DNA from: a virus
Reading direction: 5' to 3' (one strand)
Length of the DNA: 59,782 nt
IMG/VR virus record: IMGVR_UViG_3300031999_000023
Coordinates: 1-59,782 of that record
Position 1 is the stretch's first letter; every line of letters begins with the position of its first letter. The translations under genes were made by a program, and so were the position numbers. The notes under the pieces were generated by a model. That model was given only the letters and a program-made list of their open reading frames with translations, was not told where the DNA came from and searched no databases. This document shows, piece by piece, positions 1 to 8,568 of the stretch.

Positions 1-127
1 TATGGTGGACGTAATGATCATAATCTCGCTTTTAGCATTGGCGGCAGCAGACCTATGGCAATATCTGGCAAACCATCGATAGGCAGAGACATCAGGGTCG
101 CATCAGGGTCGCATCACCAGACGAAAC
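1..127. repeat. Terminal direct repeat, left copy (circular contig overlap)
   Basis: The first 127 bases are identical to 59656-59782. An exact 127-base overlap equals a common maximum assembler k-mer, so this is best read as the join of a circular assembly rather than a biological terminal repeat. The unique circular length is then 59,655 bp. A physical direct terminal repeat of a linear virion genome is the alternative, but the repeat sits inside the regulator-integrase region rather than beside terminase. Confidence 0.93.
2..82 (+). CDS. 26-residue single-pass membrane peptide
   Basis: Short ORF beginning MVDVMIIISLLALAAADLW and ending after NHR; a second copy lies at 59657-59737 because of the contig overlap. 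The second copy shows a strong ribosome-binding site (GAGAGGAAG) just before the start codon. Residues 2-16 form one hydrophobic helix. It sits between the rightward regulator gene and attP/integrase, downstream of a dyad-rich region, so it may be co-expressed with the lysogeny control genes. No family recognised; function unknown. Confidence 0.5.
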   Translation: MVDVMIIISLLALAAADLWQYLANHR

Positions 128-138
128 ATACGAAACAT
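91..138 (+). repeat. Tandem short repeats beside attP (possible arm-type sites)
   Basis: Two adjacent copies of the 11-mer ATCAGGGTCGC (91-101, 102-112) with a partial third (ATCACC), followed by two adjacent copies of the 9-mer ACGAAACAT (121-138) and a partial third (ACTAAT). They lie about 60 bp from the tRNA-like attP core. Tyrosine integrases bind short direct repeats called arm sites next to the core, so these are candidates for integrase or excisionase arm sites. The function is inferred from position. Confidence 0.5.
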
Positions 139-197
139 ACTAATAGCTAAGCGCCGTCGCACCTTTGATTTTGGCTTAAAACCGCATTTTTAGGCTT

Positions 198-236
198 ACG
201 CCCGTGGCTCAGTAGGATAGAGCGTCGGTTTCCTAA
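198..236 (+). other. attP: Putative attP core: 5' half of tRNA-Arg(CCT)
   Basis: These 39 bases match positions 1-38 of a canonical tRNA: 7-nt acceptor strand, T8, D-stem GCTC/GAGC with an AGTAGGATA loop, anticodon-stem strand TCGGT, and loop TTCCTAA with anticodon CCT. After the anticodon loop the match ends; there is no complementary anticodon strand and no T-arm. The segment lies 70 bp before the integrase. A flanking inverted repeat (CCGCATTTTT at 182-191, AAAAATGCGG at 277-286) brackets it. It is most likely the identity block for recombination into a host tRNA-Arg(CCT) gene. Carrying the 5' rather than the 3' half is unusual. Confidence 0.72.
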
Positions 237-307
237 TCTAAAATACTTGATTGTAAGTATTGAAATAGTAACAACTTAAAAAAATGCGGGTCGTGAAAGG
301 GTGGTTT

Positions 308-1312
308 ATGAGGAAAGTACGGATATACAAACGGCAGGATCGGCTTGGCTATTATATCTCTTGGCGGGAAGATGGCCGCGAGAAGAAACGGGCCCTGCCG
401 GACAAAAAACTTGCCGAGCATTATGCGTCGATAAAATACCACGAACTGAATATGGAAGTCTTCCGGTCTCAAATCGACCTGCCGTGGCCGGACCTCGTTG
501 ACAGGTACATGCGAACCTACGATGTTCGTTGCCTGGCCTCAAGCTCGAAATACGAAGGCAATCTGACGCTAAGGCACTTCGGGGAGATGGTCGGCGAGTT
601 CAGCTCCAAAAACATATCGCAAGATATGATTGACGAATATATAATCCTGCGTGCGGAAAAATTATCCGAATGGACTCTTAATAAAGAAATCTCAAATCTC
701 AGGGCATTTATACGTTGGGGCCAGAAAAACTTCTACCTGTCAAAAGAACTTGAAATACACAAGGTCAAGGCGACGCCCCGGACGCCAAGATCGCTGACAG
801 AATCGCAGGTACATAGTTTACTCGAATCTGCCAGACAGCGTAGCGACTGTTGGTATATCCGCGTCCTGCTGGCGGTAACGACCGGGCTTCGTAGTGGGGA
901 CATTGACCGCCTGACTATCCGAGACATCGACTTTGAGACCAATTCCGTATGCACCCGGAGCAAGAAGACCAGAAAGTCAATGTCGGCCCGACCGTTACAC
1001 ACCCACATCATGCCTATACTCAGTCGGTACGTCGCCGAACTGCCGGCCGGACAAGAGAAACTGCTTACCGATACGAATACCTTCAAAAAGTGGAAAAAGA
1101 TTCGGGACCGGGCCGGATTGAAGGATTTGAGATTCCAAGATCTGCGAAGTGTGTTCTCAAACGCCCTGCAGGCGCGAGACGTGCCACTGAGCGTCGTCCA
1201 GAGCTTGCTGGAGCACAGTTCGCCGCGACTGACCGCTAATACCTATACGAATACGAATCCGATGCTGGCGCCCGCAGTGGAGCGCCTGCCGGTTAAGGAG
1301 TGGATCATTTAA
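308..1312 (+). CDS. int: Tyrosine recombinase integrase
   Basis: Catalyses site-specific integration and, with a helper, excision. The C-terminal domain shows the first catalytic Arg in TGLRSGDIDRL, a Lys-rich beta-hairpin (SKKTRKS), the second Arg in FQDLRSVFSNA (Gln where most members have His), the LLEHSS His box and the terminal nucleophile in NTYTN. The N-terminal part resembles the arm- and core-binding region of phage integrases. The start is placed at 308 because AAAGGGTGG precedes that ATG; the upstream ATG at 284 has no such site and lies inside the attP inverted repeat. The 3' end overlaps the convergent leftward gene by 8 bases. About 334 residues, normal for the family. Confidence 0.93.
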   Translation: MRKVRIYKRQDRLGYYISWREDGREKKRALPDKKLAEHYASIKYHELNMEVFRSQIDLPWPDLVDRYMRTYDVRCLASSSKYEGNLTLRHFGEMVGEFSSKNISQDMIDEYIILRAEKLSEWTLNKEISNLRAFIRWGQKNFYLSKELEIHKVKATPRTPRSLTESQVHSLLESARQRSDCWYIRVLLAVTTGLRSGDIDRLTIRDIDFETNSVCTRSKKTRKSMSARPLHTHIMPILSRYVAELPAGQEKLLTDTNTFKKWKKIRDRAGLKDLRFQDLRSVFSNALQARDVPLSVVQSLLEHSSPRLTANTYTNTNPMLAPAVERLPVKEWII

Positions 1313-1481
1313 CTAACTCCGTCCGTTCGATTTCAACTGTCAAATCGTGCATATCCAGTTCGACTTCGTGCAAAGCCTTGAAGGGATACGTTATGTGTTT
1401 CTCCTCCTGCAACCTGCTAACTTCGTTCCTGAGTTTCGTCATAAGCCTCAAGAGCCTGTTCTTATGGCGTTTAGGTGTCAT
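1305..1481 (-). CDS. Small basic coiled-coil protein, last gene of late operon
   Basis: 58-residue ORF beginning MTPKRHKNRLLRLMTKL. Its start overlaps the stop of the upstream membrane-protein gene (ATGA), which indicates translational coupling. The N-terminal third is strongly basic and the rest is Glu/Leu-rich and probably helical. It is the terminal gene of the leftward late operon and runs 8 bases into the convergent integrase gene. No family recognised. Position after a holin-like gene allows a lysis-accessory role, but nothing in the sequence proves it. Confidence 0.55.
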   Translation of the reverse strand: MTPKRHKNRLLRLMTKLRNEVSRLQEEKHITYPFKALHEVELDMHDLTVEIERTELVK

Positions 1482-1720
1482 TTCTGCGCCTCCGCCTCCA
1501 TGATTTTGAGTATCTTCGCGATATCGACTTGCATCGTCGTAACCCGTTCCTCGAATTTTATCCGGTGCTCGCTATTAAGTTTAACTTCAGGTTCCATAGT
1601 ATTAACTTTTTCGCCAAGTATGCCATAAGCCACAGCCGCGCCGATGATAACGACAATGAATCCGCCAATAGTTGCTATGATCTTCCATGTTCCGTTCCTG
1701 CCGTTGCGTTCTCGTGCCAT
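1478..1720 (-). CDS. Small membrane protein, holin/XhlA-like architecture
   Basis: 80 residues with one clear transmembrane segment at about residues 13-36 (IIATIGGFIVVIIGAAVAYG) followed by a charged helical tail (about 37-80). Phage haemolysin XhlA/holin proteins often combine a coiled coil with one helix, though usually in the opposite order. It lies between the giant virion protein and a 58-residue coupled gene at the end of the late operon, a usual place for lysis genes. Other holin-like candidates exist at 20344-20628 and 37499-37687, so the assignment is tentative. Confidence 0.6.
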   Translation of the reverse strand: MARERNGRNGTWKIIATIGGFIVVIIGAAVAYGILGEKVNTMEPEVKLNSEHRIKFEERVTTMQVDIAKILKIMEAEAQK

Positions 1721-1740
1721 TTACTCCGCTCCTATTCGCT

Positions 1741-4700
1741 TCAAATTTCTGGTGCCACTATATTGATTGCCTTTTTATAGTTTAGATTGTACTGATTCTG
1801 AATGGCTATCGCATTGCGCCGTCGTTCCGGCGTATATCCTCTTAGGAATTCGTTTCTGTCTTTAACGGCGATCTTGCCGAGAGGGGAACGAGAAGATTGG
1901 CTTTGACGGATAGCCGCAAGTGTTTCCTTTCTGTTTTTCTTGGAGTCGGCAAGAATGATTTTCAGGTATTTTGCCGCATCTTCGACATCCCCGGCAATTA
2001 CCTGTCTCGCCGCCAGTTCGTAGGCCAATGTGTTTTCGCCCACCCCGTAGTCGGGTGTACCCATAAGGACTTGGTCGGTATAGGCTTTGACCTTATCGGT
2101 TGCAGTTGGATTCTCTTTGGCGTTGTTCCATTTCCAACCTTCCGACCGCCAGTCGTAATACTCTTTTGAGATGTTCTTGGGATTGATGTACTTGCGGTCG
2201 ATCTTCTCGGCCAATCGTTTGATCTGCCGGTAGGGAGTGATCTCCTTCTCGGCCAATCGTTCAAGGGCTTGCAGGGTCAGAGACGGTTTCTTTTTGATAT
2301 GAAGAGCCGTTTCCCAGACGTTCGCCGCCGTCCGGGCCGAGACGCCCGTTGCCCAATCGTAGATGCCGTAACTGAAATCGGCCAGCATCCCAACCACTCC
2401 GCCATCAAGAAGGTCGTTCAGTATGGCCATCGCCGTTTCCCTTTCTTTCGGGTCTTTGAGATATTGGCTCAGGATGGATTCCTTCTTATCGAAGAGGAAG
2501 TCTCGCAGAATGTTGTAGAGTTCCCCGGCGATGAGCGTACCAATAAGAAAACCCAACAGACGCGTGGGATCCCCGGTCTTGACCGTGTACTTGACAACGT
2601 CTCGCCAGATCATGTTGAGTTGTTGTACGGGCCAAGTTTTGAATTGAACCAGTGCCTTTATAAAGGGCCGGTTGTCGTACCAGACAGGTTTTGTACTCAG
2701 GATCATCGGGAATGCTTTATCCCGGACGGCCTTATGAAGCATGAACTCAACTTCTTCCTGCATCAATTCTTCGCCCTTGAGGGCTTTTTCAAGTGCCTTC
2801 TCGCCTGCCGCGTCGCTGATACGGTGCTTGATCTGCGCCTCGCCGCCGCCCCAGATGTAACTGATAGGATTGAGTATCTTGCCCAGAACATCCTTCTTAC
2901 CCTTGAGATCAGCAAGGTCTTTCAGGAACTTATCGTACTGCACCATGCCTATAAAGACCTGGTTGCCGCGCTCGGATTCACTAAAGGGGGAAGTAACCAT
3001 CTCCGTCAAGATGTTGCCAGCCTCGTAACCTTCAGACAGTGATCCGTGGCCGAAGACGGCTCCACTGCGAATGAGCCATTCTTCGTGTTTCTGCGCACTC
3101 CTGATGAACTGGTTCAAGAATGGCGGGTACTTGATAAACGTCTTGATCGTACTCATCGGAGAAATGGTAAAGCCTTTCGCGATACGGTCGAACATATTGC
3201 GGGCAATGGTAATGGGGCTCATGCCCACCTTCGTAACGAATTGATAACCTCGAATCTGCCGCGAGATTTCGCGGGCCGCTTCGCTGGCAACCGAACGTAT
3301 TCCAAACGATGTCTCAATGAAGAGTTTGACGCGATAAGCGGCATCCGCACCGTAGTCCTGCCGGATTCGCTCAATACGGCTGCGGGCCAGCTCGAATTTG
3401 TCGCCCCATTCCCGGACGCCCTCGACGGTCATCCAGTTACGTTCAATCAAATGCGGAAGAACGTGCAGGCCGTCCCAATCGATATATTCATCCGGCAATT
3501 CAACCCGTTCGGCTTCGAGATAGAGGTTGATGCCGCGCATTCGCTGCTCGCGGAATCTATTCAGGGCAGTAATCGCTTCGTCCACATCTTCGTACTTGCC
3601 GGCATTAACCTGACTCTGCGCCCAGGCAAAGACGCGGGCCGAGGCTTTGCCCTGTGCCGCCGCTTCTTCCAGGAATGCGACACCTTTGGCGTTAAGAGCC
3701 TGGGGATAGGCTTTGCCCGAACCGCCGATGGGAATCTTCTCGCCTTTGACCTTGCGCTTCATGCCGAGGGCATTGGCCTCGTTCATAGCCCGGTCGAGAA
3801 CGCCACGCAGGGCTTCGGCCTTCACTCGCAGGCGGACGGGTACGGATTCCGGCGTCCTTTTCTCGTTGATAACCTTCGAGATAAGTTCGCGAGATTCCTT
3901 ACTCATACCCCTGTAGATATTGCGAATGTCCTGCAAGTCATTGTTGGTATTCTTGGTGACGCGGTAAGTGATCTGGTCGATATTATCGGCCAGTATTCGA
4001 CCGGAACCGCCCAGGAGTCTCATGTAATTGGTTGCTCGCCGGGCATTGCGATTGATCATCTGGGAGAGGGCACTGCTGAACTTGGCCGGATTGTGGTAGA
4101 GTTTGTTGCCGATGGTCTGCAACTCGGCGGCCACATCAGGCAGAACGGTTGTACCCCCGGCCTGTCGCCCGCCGGGCAGTTTGCCTTCTGGGGGTTCTTC
4201 GCCTGGTTCTTCTTTGGCGGCTTCGGCCTTTGGCTCCGGTTCTGGCTTTTCAACTTTCTTCTCCGTCGGTATACCCAGTTCCGCCTTGAGTTCTTCGCTT
4301 GGTTCACCGGGATTCACGGGCATCGTGATCGTCTGTGTAGAACCATTTTCGGCCCTTGTCAGAATCTGCCTGTCAAAATACGGGAAGTATAACTCAATCG
4401 ACTTATCCCCTCGCACGGCGTGAAAAGCCATTGCGTCGAGAAGATAATCTGGATTAACGGCCCCAAGTATCTTGCCGCCTTCCAATACGTGAATCTCCGC
4501 GTGCCCTATCTCCGGCGAACCAGTGGCAAAGCCGAGCGAACCATCCTTGTTGAGAATGACCATAACGCTTTTGGATTCTTCACTCTGCATCGCTTTGGCC
4601 TGCCAAAGCCGCCGCCAAACATCTTCCATACCGTTGACGTTGTTCTTTATGCGGGAGTCAATCTGAACTGCGTCCTCACTCCTGTAGTCCGGCATGATGT

Positions 4701-7700
4701 CCTTCCATGACGGAAATTTCTTGCCTTCCTTGTCCGCTTTGCCCAGCAAACCATTCTTGAGCGATTTGGTATCCAGATAGAGGCCATCCTTGCCCCACTT
4801 GCCTTTCGCAATGAACATCCTTCGGCCATCGGTGGCTATGAGATTCTCGCCTTCGACCAGGACGCCTTTGATGCCATATCGGCTTGGTTCTTCTTTTGCT
4901 TTGTCTGCCGCGACATAGACACCCTTGATATGCGATTCTTTATTCGGATTGGCTTTGGGCAATTGTTTCGGTCTTGGAATAGATACCTTGCCCGTCTTTG
5001 TCGGCATGGCCTTCATCTTGGCCATCTCTACCGCCAGGGCCACCATGTCTTTTTCTTTGCCCGGCATGGCAAAAAGACTCACACCGGCTTGACCGGACGG
5101 CACATCGGTCTGAACTGTCCGGTAGGCTTTATCGACCTGTTCGGAGCTATAGAGCACTTCTTCAATAAACATGGCTCTATCTTTCCAACCAAGTTTGTAA
5201 ATGCCTTCAAGACCATAAGGTTCGCGTACATCCATGCGTCTTGGACGGTCTTGCAAATACTCCTTGTGCTGCTCGATTATCTTGAGGGCGTCTTCGTGCT
5301 TTGTGGGATCGAGCGTGCCTGTTGGCTCAAGGGAAACAGTTGGCCCTGCTTGCCCCTGCTGTATCTCAGCACTTGGTTTAGGCTCAACAATGGCTTCTTC
5401 TGTGGTTTCTGGTTCATGTGTAACTCCTTCTACTTCCTGCTCCGGCGTTTCAACCTTTCCCCCACCGGCCTCGGCGGGCATCGGGGTTTCTCTTACCAAC
5501 TCAGGATATTCGGCAAGAATGTCAGGGCGCACATTTTCACCTGTACCGACTTTGTGCTTTATCAGAACCCGCCTCAGTATATCTCTTCCTTCGAGTGTTT
5601 TGGCATATTCATCTGTTCTCCATCTGTCTGTCACAAGCCAGGGTTTCTGAACCTCATTCCTGAAAGCGTCATTTTCCCAGTCAGCATTACGAAACTCCTC
5701 TTTACTCATATCCCAGGCGGGCATCGGGGCGGGCTGGGCTAAGGCTTCGGGGTTGACTCTTTCCCAAGCACCGCCCTCAATTAAACGCCTCACGTCTGCA
5801 CGAGCCATTCCTGCATATTCAACACCTTTGGCATCGGTAAATTTTAAGGTGTTTCCTTTTATTTCTCTTATTGTTACAGGGGGCGACATATTTGACCGAC
5901 CCTTTGTGTCTATAACATCCCCAATCTTAAATTCGGACTTGGCTGGTGTTTTTGAACGGGCGGACTGCTTGACTGCCTTCTCCGCCTCGGCGGGGGCTAA
6001 CTTGCTCTTAATATACTCCTTCGAAGCAGGTATCAAATAATTATCATGCAGGTCTTTTGCTAATTCACCACCACCTTCAAATCCTGTTTCATCAATACCG
6101 GTAAATGCTGAATGGACTACATCACGTTTTTGTTCCGGTGTAAGTTCTGGATGTTTGCTGATAAATTCATCCGTTGCTTTTTGCCATTTTGCCGCCCATT
6201 CATCGGCTTTTAAGTCTAATCCTTCAATCTGTTCGGCTGGAACATTCTCTTTAACTACTAAAAGTCGTGATTTGTCTTCTACATGACCTTCGGCCTCAGT
6301 CTTGATAATAGAAGTTATTTCCCCCTTCTCCGCCTCGGCGGGGGCCAAGGAAGATATTGCTTCCTGTGCCCACGGTTCGGATTTGAACTCTTCCAAAACT
6401 TTAATGGGAATAGTTTCCCCTCTGGCTTGAGCGGCAACAATGGACATTTTATGTGCATCCCTATCAAAATATACCCAGTTCCATTGCTCTCCATCTTCAT
6501 CCTTAAATTTAGCTAAATGTCCGTCTTTTAATCCATGTCTTTTCGCCCAATTCTCCGCTTCCTCTCTGGTTTTATAAGTCGGGGAAGCGAACTCATTCTT
6601 TTTGTTGGCATATTGTGTTATTTGTCCGTCAGGAGATTTTCTGAATTCTTCCCTCGTCATCTTCCACGATGGTTTCTCCACCAGTGCCTCGCCAGCGGCT
6701 TTGACTTCGGGGACTGGCGCTATTGGCTCGGAAGGGGCTTCTTGGATTTTCAATTTCCGAGTTTCGATTTGCGATTTATCTTCTGGCAAAATTACATCAT
6801 TCCCTGCATCATAAGAGTAATATTTACCATCTAATTCATATATGACTCTTCCTTGTTTGGTGTAACCTACGTCTTTGGCCTTATTAAAGAAATCTTCCTT
6901 TGCCGGAACTTCGGTCTCTACACGACCCATTTCCTGCCCTTGCTGCTTTGCTGGACCTAATATCTGTTCTTTGCCGAGCATCTGGTCGGAAGTGGGTGGT
7001 TTTAATGCCCCTACGGGCGTCTCGATTATCGGTTTTTGCGTCGTAACCGCTTGCGTTATAGGGATTTGTGGCGGTTTTTCAGTTGGTACAGGTTGGTTAT
7101 ATAAAGGTGGTTTCTCTGGAATTCCCGCCTTCTGCACGGTTTTTACCGGATGTAAAACCGCCTTTCCTACCTCTTTGGCAGATTCAATGGCTTCACCTAC
7201 GCGGGTAGTAGGCATTTGAATAGCCGGTTTCGTTTCTCCGAGTCCTATCTTGAGACTATCGATGGCCCGCCGTGCCGCCATGTCGGGCTTTTCGATAAGT
7301 TCCTGGCCCCTCTTGTAGAGGTCGGCGGCCTTCATGTGGCGCAATTGCGCTTCGCGAACGGCGACTTCTTTGTCGATTCGCTTGAGGTCCCTGTTTTTCT
7401 GAGAGCCGAGAGAGGACGTAGCATTTTTGAGCCTGTGGAGTTCCTGGGCTCTGAACTGTGCATTTTCCGGCGTATCCGGCAATGCCTGTATCTGGCGGAT
7501 TTGATTGTCTATCTGCGTGATAGCGTTGTCGAATTTCGCCCTGTGAGCATCAAGTCTCACTTGACGATATTGCTTGGTCCATGTTCTCGTATCATACTCG
7601 CTGGCAAAAGCGAATACGCTTGCGACTCCGCCCATGATCGCGGCTTCTTTGCTGATATGCTTGATAGCATCCCCGGCGGGCAGTTCTTCGCCCAGGACTT

Positions 7701-8568
7701 CCGGCAATGCCGTTACCGTCCCGACCGTTGCACCTTTCGTGAAAGACTTGATTGCGTTCTCGGCCACATTGACGAGTCGGGGATACTTCTCGGCGATTTT
7801 CTCAATGCCCCCCATCACCTTGAGAGCTTCTGTTGCTTTTGCTACCTGCGGTATTTTACTAATCGCCTTGCCGGTAGTTCCTACTGCCGCAAATAATTTA
7901 GGGTAGATATAGCCCCATTCGATGGCCATCGATATCGTATCTGCCGCAGCCGGTGCCAGTGCAGGGGCAAGTCCGCTCGTGATCCCTTCTCTTGCATCTT
8001 CATCAATAGCCGCCCTGAGTTGGCTGGGTTTCAATCCCATCAACGGCCCTGCCAATCCTCCTAATGTAAGAACGCGAACGCCGATATTCTCCAACGCTCT
8101 CGGAATCTCTTTGAAGGCTTGACGGGTTTCTTTCTCGGTATAAGGTGTTGTCGGGGCAACCATCTCTCGAAAAGATTTGCCAATTTCGGAAAGGCCGATA
8201 TTATCAATGATGTCCTGATATTTATTTTTTGGTGCAACGGCGAATCCTTCTGTATCAAGTTCTTTCCCGGGCGCAAATCCATAAGACGGCCTTGTGGAAA
8301 CTGTCGGCGCGGTAGTCGCTGGCTGGCCAGGCAATCCCCTGACATTCTGCGGAGCCCCCATTAACGGTTGCTGATCGAAGAATGGCCGGGCGTAAACCTC
8401 GCCGGTCAATGGCGGGCCTTCTTCCGGGGCCGAAATGGTTATGCCTTGACTCCGTATCTGCTGTGGCACATCTTCCTCAAGTGGAATAGCCTCGCTTCGC
8501 CATTTGGGAGTCGATACTGTCACGGGTTCATCTTCAATCAGGATTGCTTCTTCTCTCCATTTAGCCAT
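1741..8568 (-). CDS. Giant internal virion (polyvalent) protein with a sliding-clamp-like domain
   Basis: About 2275 residues, the largest gene. Visible in order: a Pro/Glu-rich N-terminus; a long Gly/Ala-rich, partly hydrophobic stretch (about 130-330) as in DNA-ejection proteins; a charged coiled coil (about 340-430); Pro-rich linkers; a region at about 1215-1420 resembling domains 2-3 of DNA polymerase III beta clamp (LIATDGRRMF, KFPSWKDIMPDYR, LGAVNPDYLLDAM, TITMPV); and a C-terminal part (about 1690-2275) with VGMSPITIARNMFDRIAKG like other large polyvalent virion proteins. The start is the ATG overlapping the previous stop (TGATG), preceded by CAGGAAAC. Probably packaged and ejected with DNA; the enzymatic roles are not determined. 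Confidence 0.8.
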   Translation of the reverse strand: MAKWREEAILIEDEPVTVSTPKWRSEAIPLEEDVPQQIRSQGITISAPEEGPPLTGEVYARPFFDQQPLMGAPQNVRGLPGQPATTAPTVSTRPSYGFAPGKELDTEGFAVAPKNKYQDIIDNIGLSEIGKSFREMVAPTTPYTEKETRQAFKEIPRALENIGVRVLTLGGLAGPLMGLKPSQLRAAIDEDAREGITSGLAPALAPAAADTISMAIEWGYIYPKLFAAVGTTGKAISKIPQVAKATEALKVMGGIEKIAEKYPRLVNVAENAIKSFTKGATVGTVTALPEVLGEELPAGDAIKHISKEAAIMGGVASVFAFASEYDTRTWTKQYRQVRLDAHRAKFDNAITQIDNQIRQIQALPDTPENAQFRAQELHRLKNATSSLGSQKNRDLKRIDKEVAVREAQLRHMKAADLYKRGQELIEKPDMAARRAIDSLKIGLGETKPAIQMPTTRVGEAIESAKEVGKAVLHPVKTVQKAGIPEKPPLYNQPVPTEKPPQIPITQAVTTQKPIIETPVGALKPPTSDQMLGKEQILGPAKQQGQEMGRVETEVPAKEDFFNKAKDVGYTKQGRVIYELDGKYYSYDAGNDVILPEDKSQIETRKLKIQEAPSEPIAPVPEVKAAGEALVEKPSWKMTREEFRKSPDGQITQYANKKNEFASPTYKTREEAENWAKRHGLKDGHLAKFKDEDGEQWNWVYFDRDAHKMSIVAAQARGETIPIKVLEEFKSEPWAQEAISSLAPAEAEKGEITSIIKTEAEGHVEDKSRLLVVKENVPAEQIEGLDLKADEWAAKWQKATDEFISKHPELTPEQKRDVVHSAFTGIDETGFEGGGELAKDLHDNYLIPASKEYIKSKLAPAEAEKAVKQSARSKTPAKSEFKIGDVIDTKGRSNMSPPVTIREIKGNTLKFTDAKGVEYAGMARADVRRLIEGGAWERVNPEALAQPAPMPAWDMSKEEFRNADWENDAFRNEVQKPWLVTDRWRTDEYAKTLEGRDILRRVLIKHKVGTGENVRPDILAEYPELVRETPMPAEAGGGKVETPEQEVEGVTHEPETTEEAIVEPKPSAEIQQGQAGPTVSLEPTGTLDPTKHEDALKIIEQHKEYLQDRPRRMDVREPYGLEGIYKLGWKDRAMFIEEVLYSSEQVDKAYRTVQTDVPSGQAGVSLFAMPGKEKDMVALAVEMAKMKAMPTKTGKVSIPRPKQLPKANPNKESHIKGVYVAADKAKEEPSRYGIKGVLVEGENLIATDGRRMFIAKGKWGKDGLYLDTKSLKNGLLGKADKEGKKFPSWKDIMPDYRSEDAVQIDSRIKNNVNGMEDVWRRLWQAKAMQSEESKSVMVILNKDGSLGFATGSPEIGHAEIHVLEGGKILGAVNPDYLLDAMAFHAVRGDKSIELYFPYFDRQILTRAENGSTQTITMPVNPGEPSEELKAELGIPTEKKVEKPEPEPKAEAAKEEPGEEPPEGKLPGGRQAGGTTVLPDVAAELQTIGNKLYHNPAKFSSALSQMINRNARRATNYMRLLGGSGRILADNIDQITYRVTKNTNNDLQDIRNIYRGMSKESRELISKVINEKRTPESVPVRLRVKAEALRGVLDRAMNEANALGMKRKVKGEKIPIGGSGKAYPQALNAKGVAFLEEAAAQGKASARVFAWAQSQVNAGKYEDVDEAITALNRFREQRMRGINLYLEAERVELPDEYIDWDGLHVLPHLIERNWMTVEGVREWGDKFELARSRIERIRQDYGADAAYRVKLFIETSFGIRSVASEAAREISRQIRGYQFVTKVGMSPITIARNMFDRIAKGFTISPMSTIKTFIKYPPFLNQFIRSAQKHEEWLIRSGAVFGHGSLSEGYEAGNILTEMVTSPFSESERGNQVFIGMVQYDKFLKDLADLKGKKDVLGKILNPISYIWGGGEAQIKHRISDAAGEKALEKALKGEELMQEEVEFMLHKAVRDKAFPMILSTKPVWYDNRPFIKALVQFKTWPVQQLNMIWRDVVKYTVKTGDPTRLLGFLIGTLIAGELYNILRDFLFDKKESILSQYLKDPKERETAMAILNDLLDGGVVGMLADFSYGIYDWATGVSARTAANVWETALHIKKKPSLTLQALERLAEKEITPYRQIKRLAEKIDRKYINPKNISKEYYDWRSEGWKWNNAKENPTATDKVKAYTDQVLMGTPDYGVGENTLAYELAARQVIAGDVEDAAKYLKIILADSKKNRKETLAAIRQSQSSRSPLGKIAVKDRNEFLRGYTPERRRNAIAIQNQYNLNYKKAINIVAPEI

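Noticed and set aside
3046-4392. 448-codon open frame on the plus strand
   Set aside because: It is antisense to the giant virion gene, has no ribosome-binding site, and its translation has no domain-like composition; codon bias of the real gene explains it.
4930-7896. Several plus-strand frames of 200-270 codons
   Set aside because: All antisense to the giant virion gene, Cys/Phe/Leu-rich, no starts with ribosome-binding sites.
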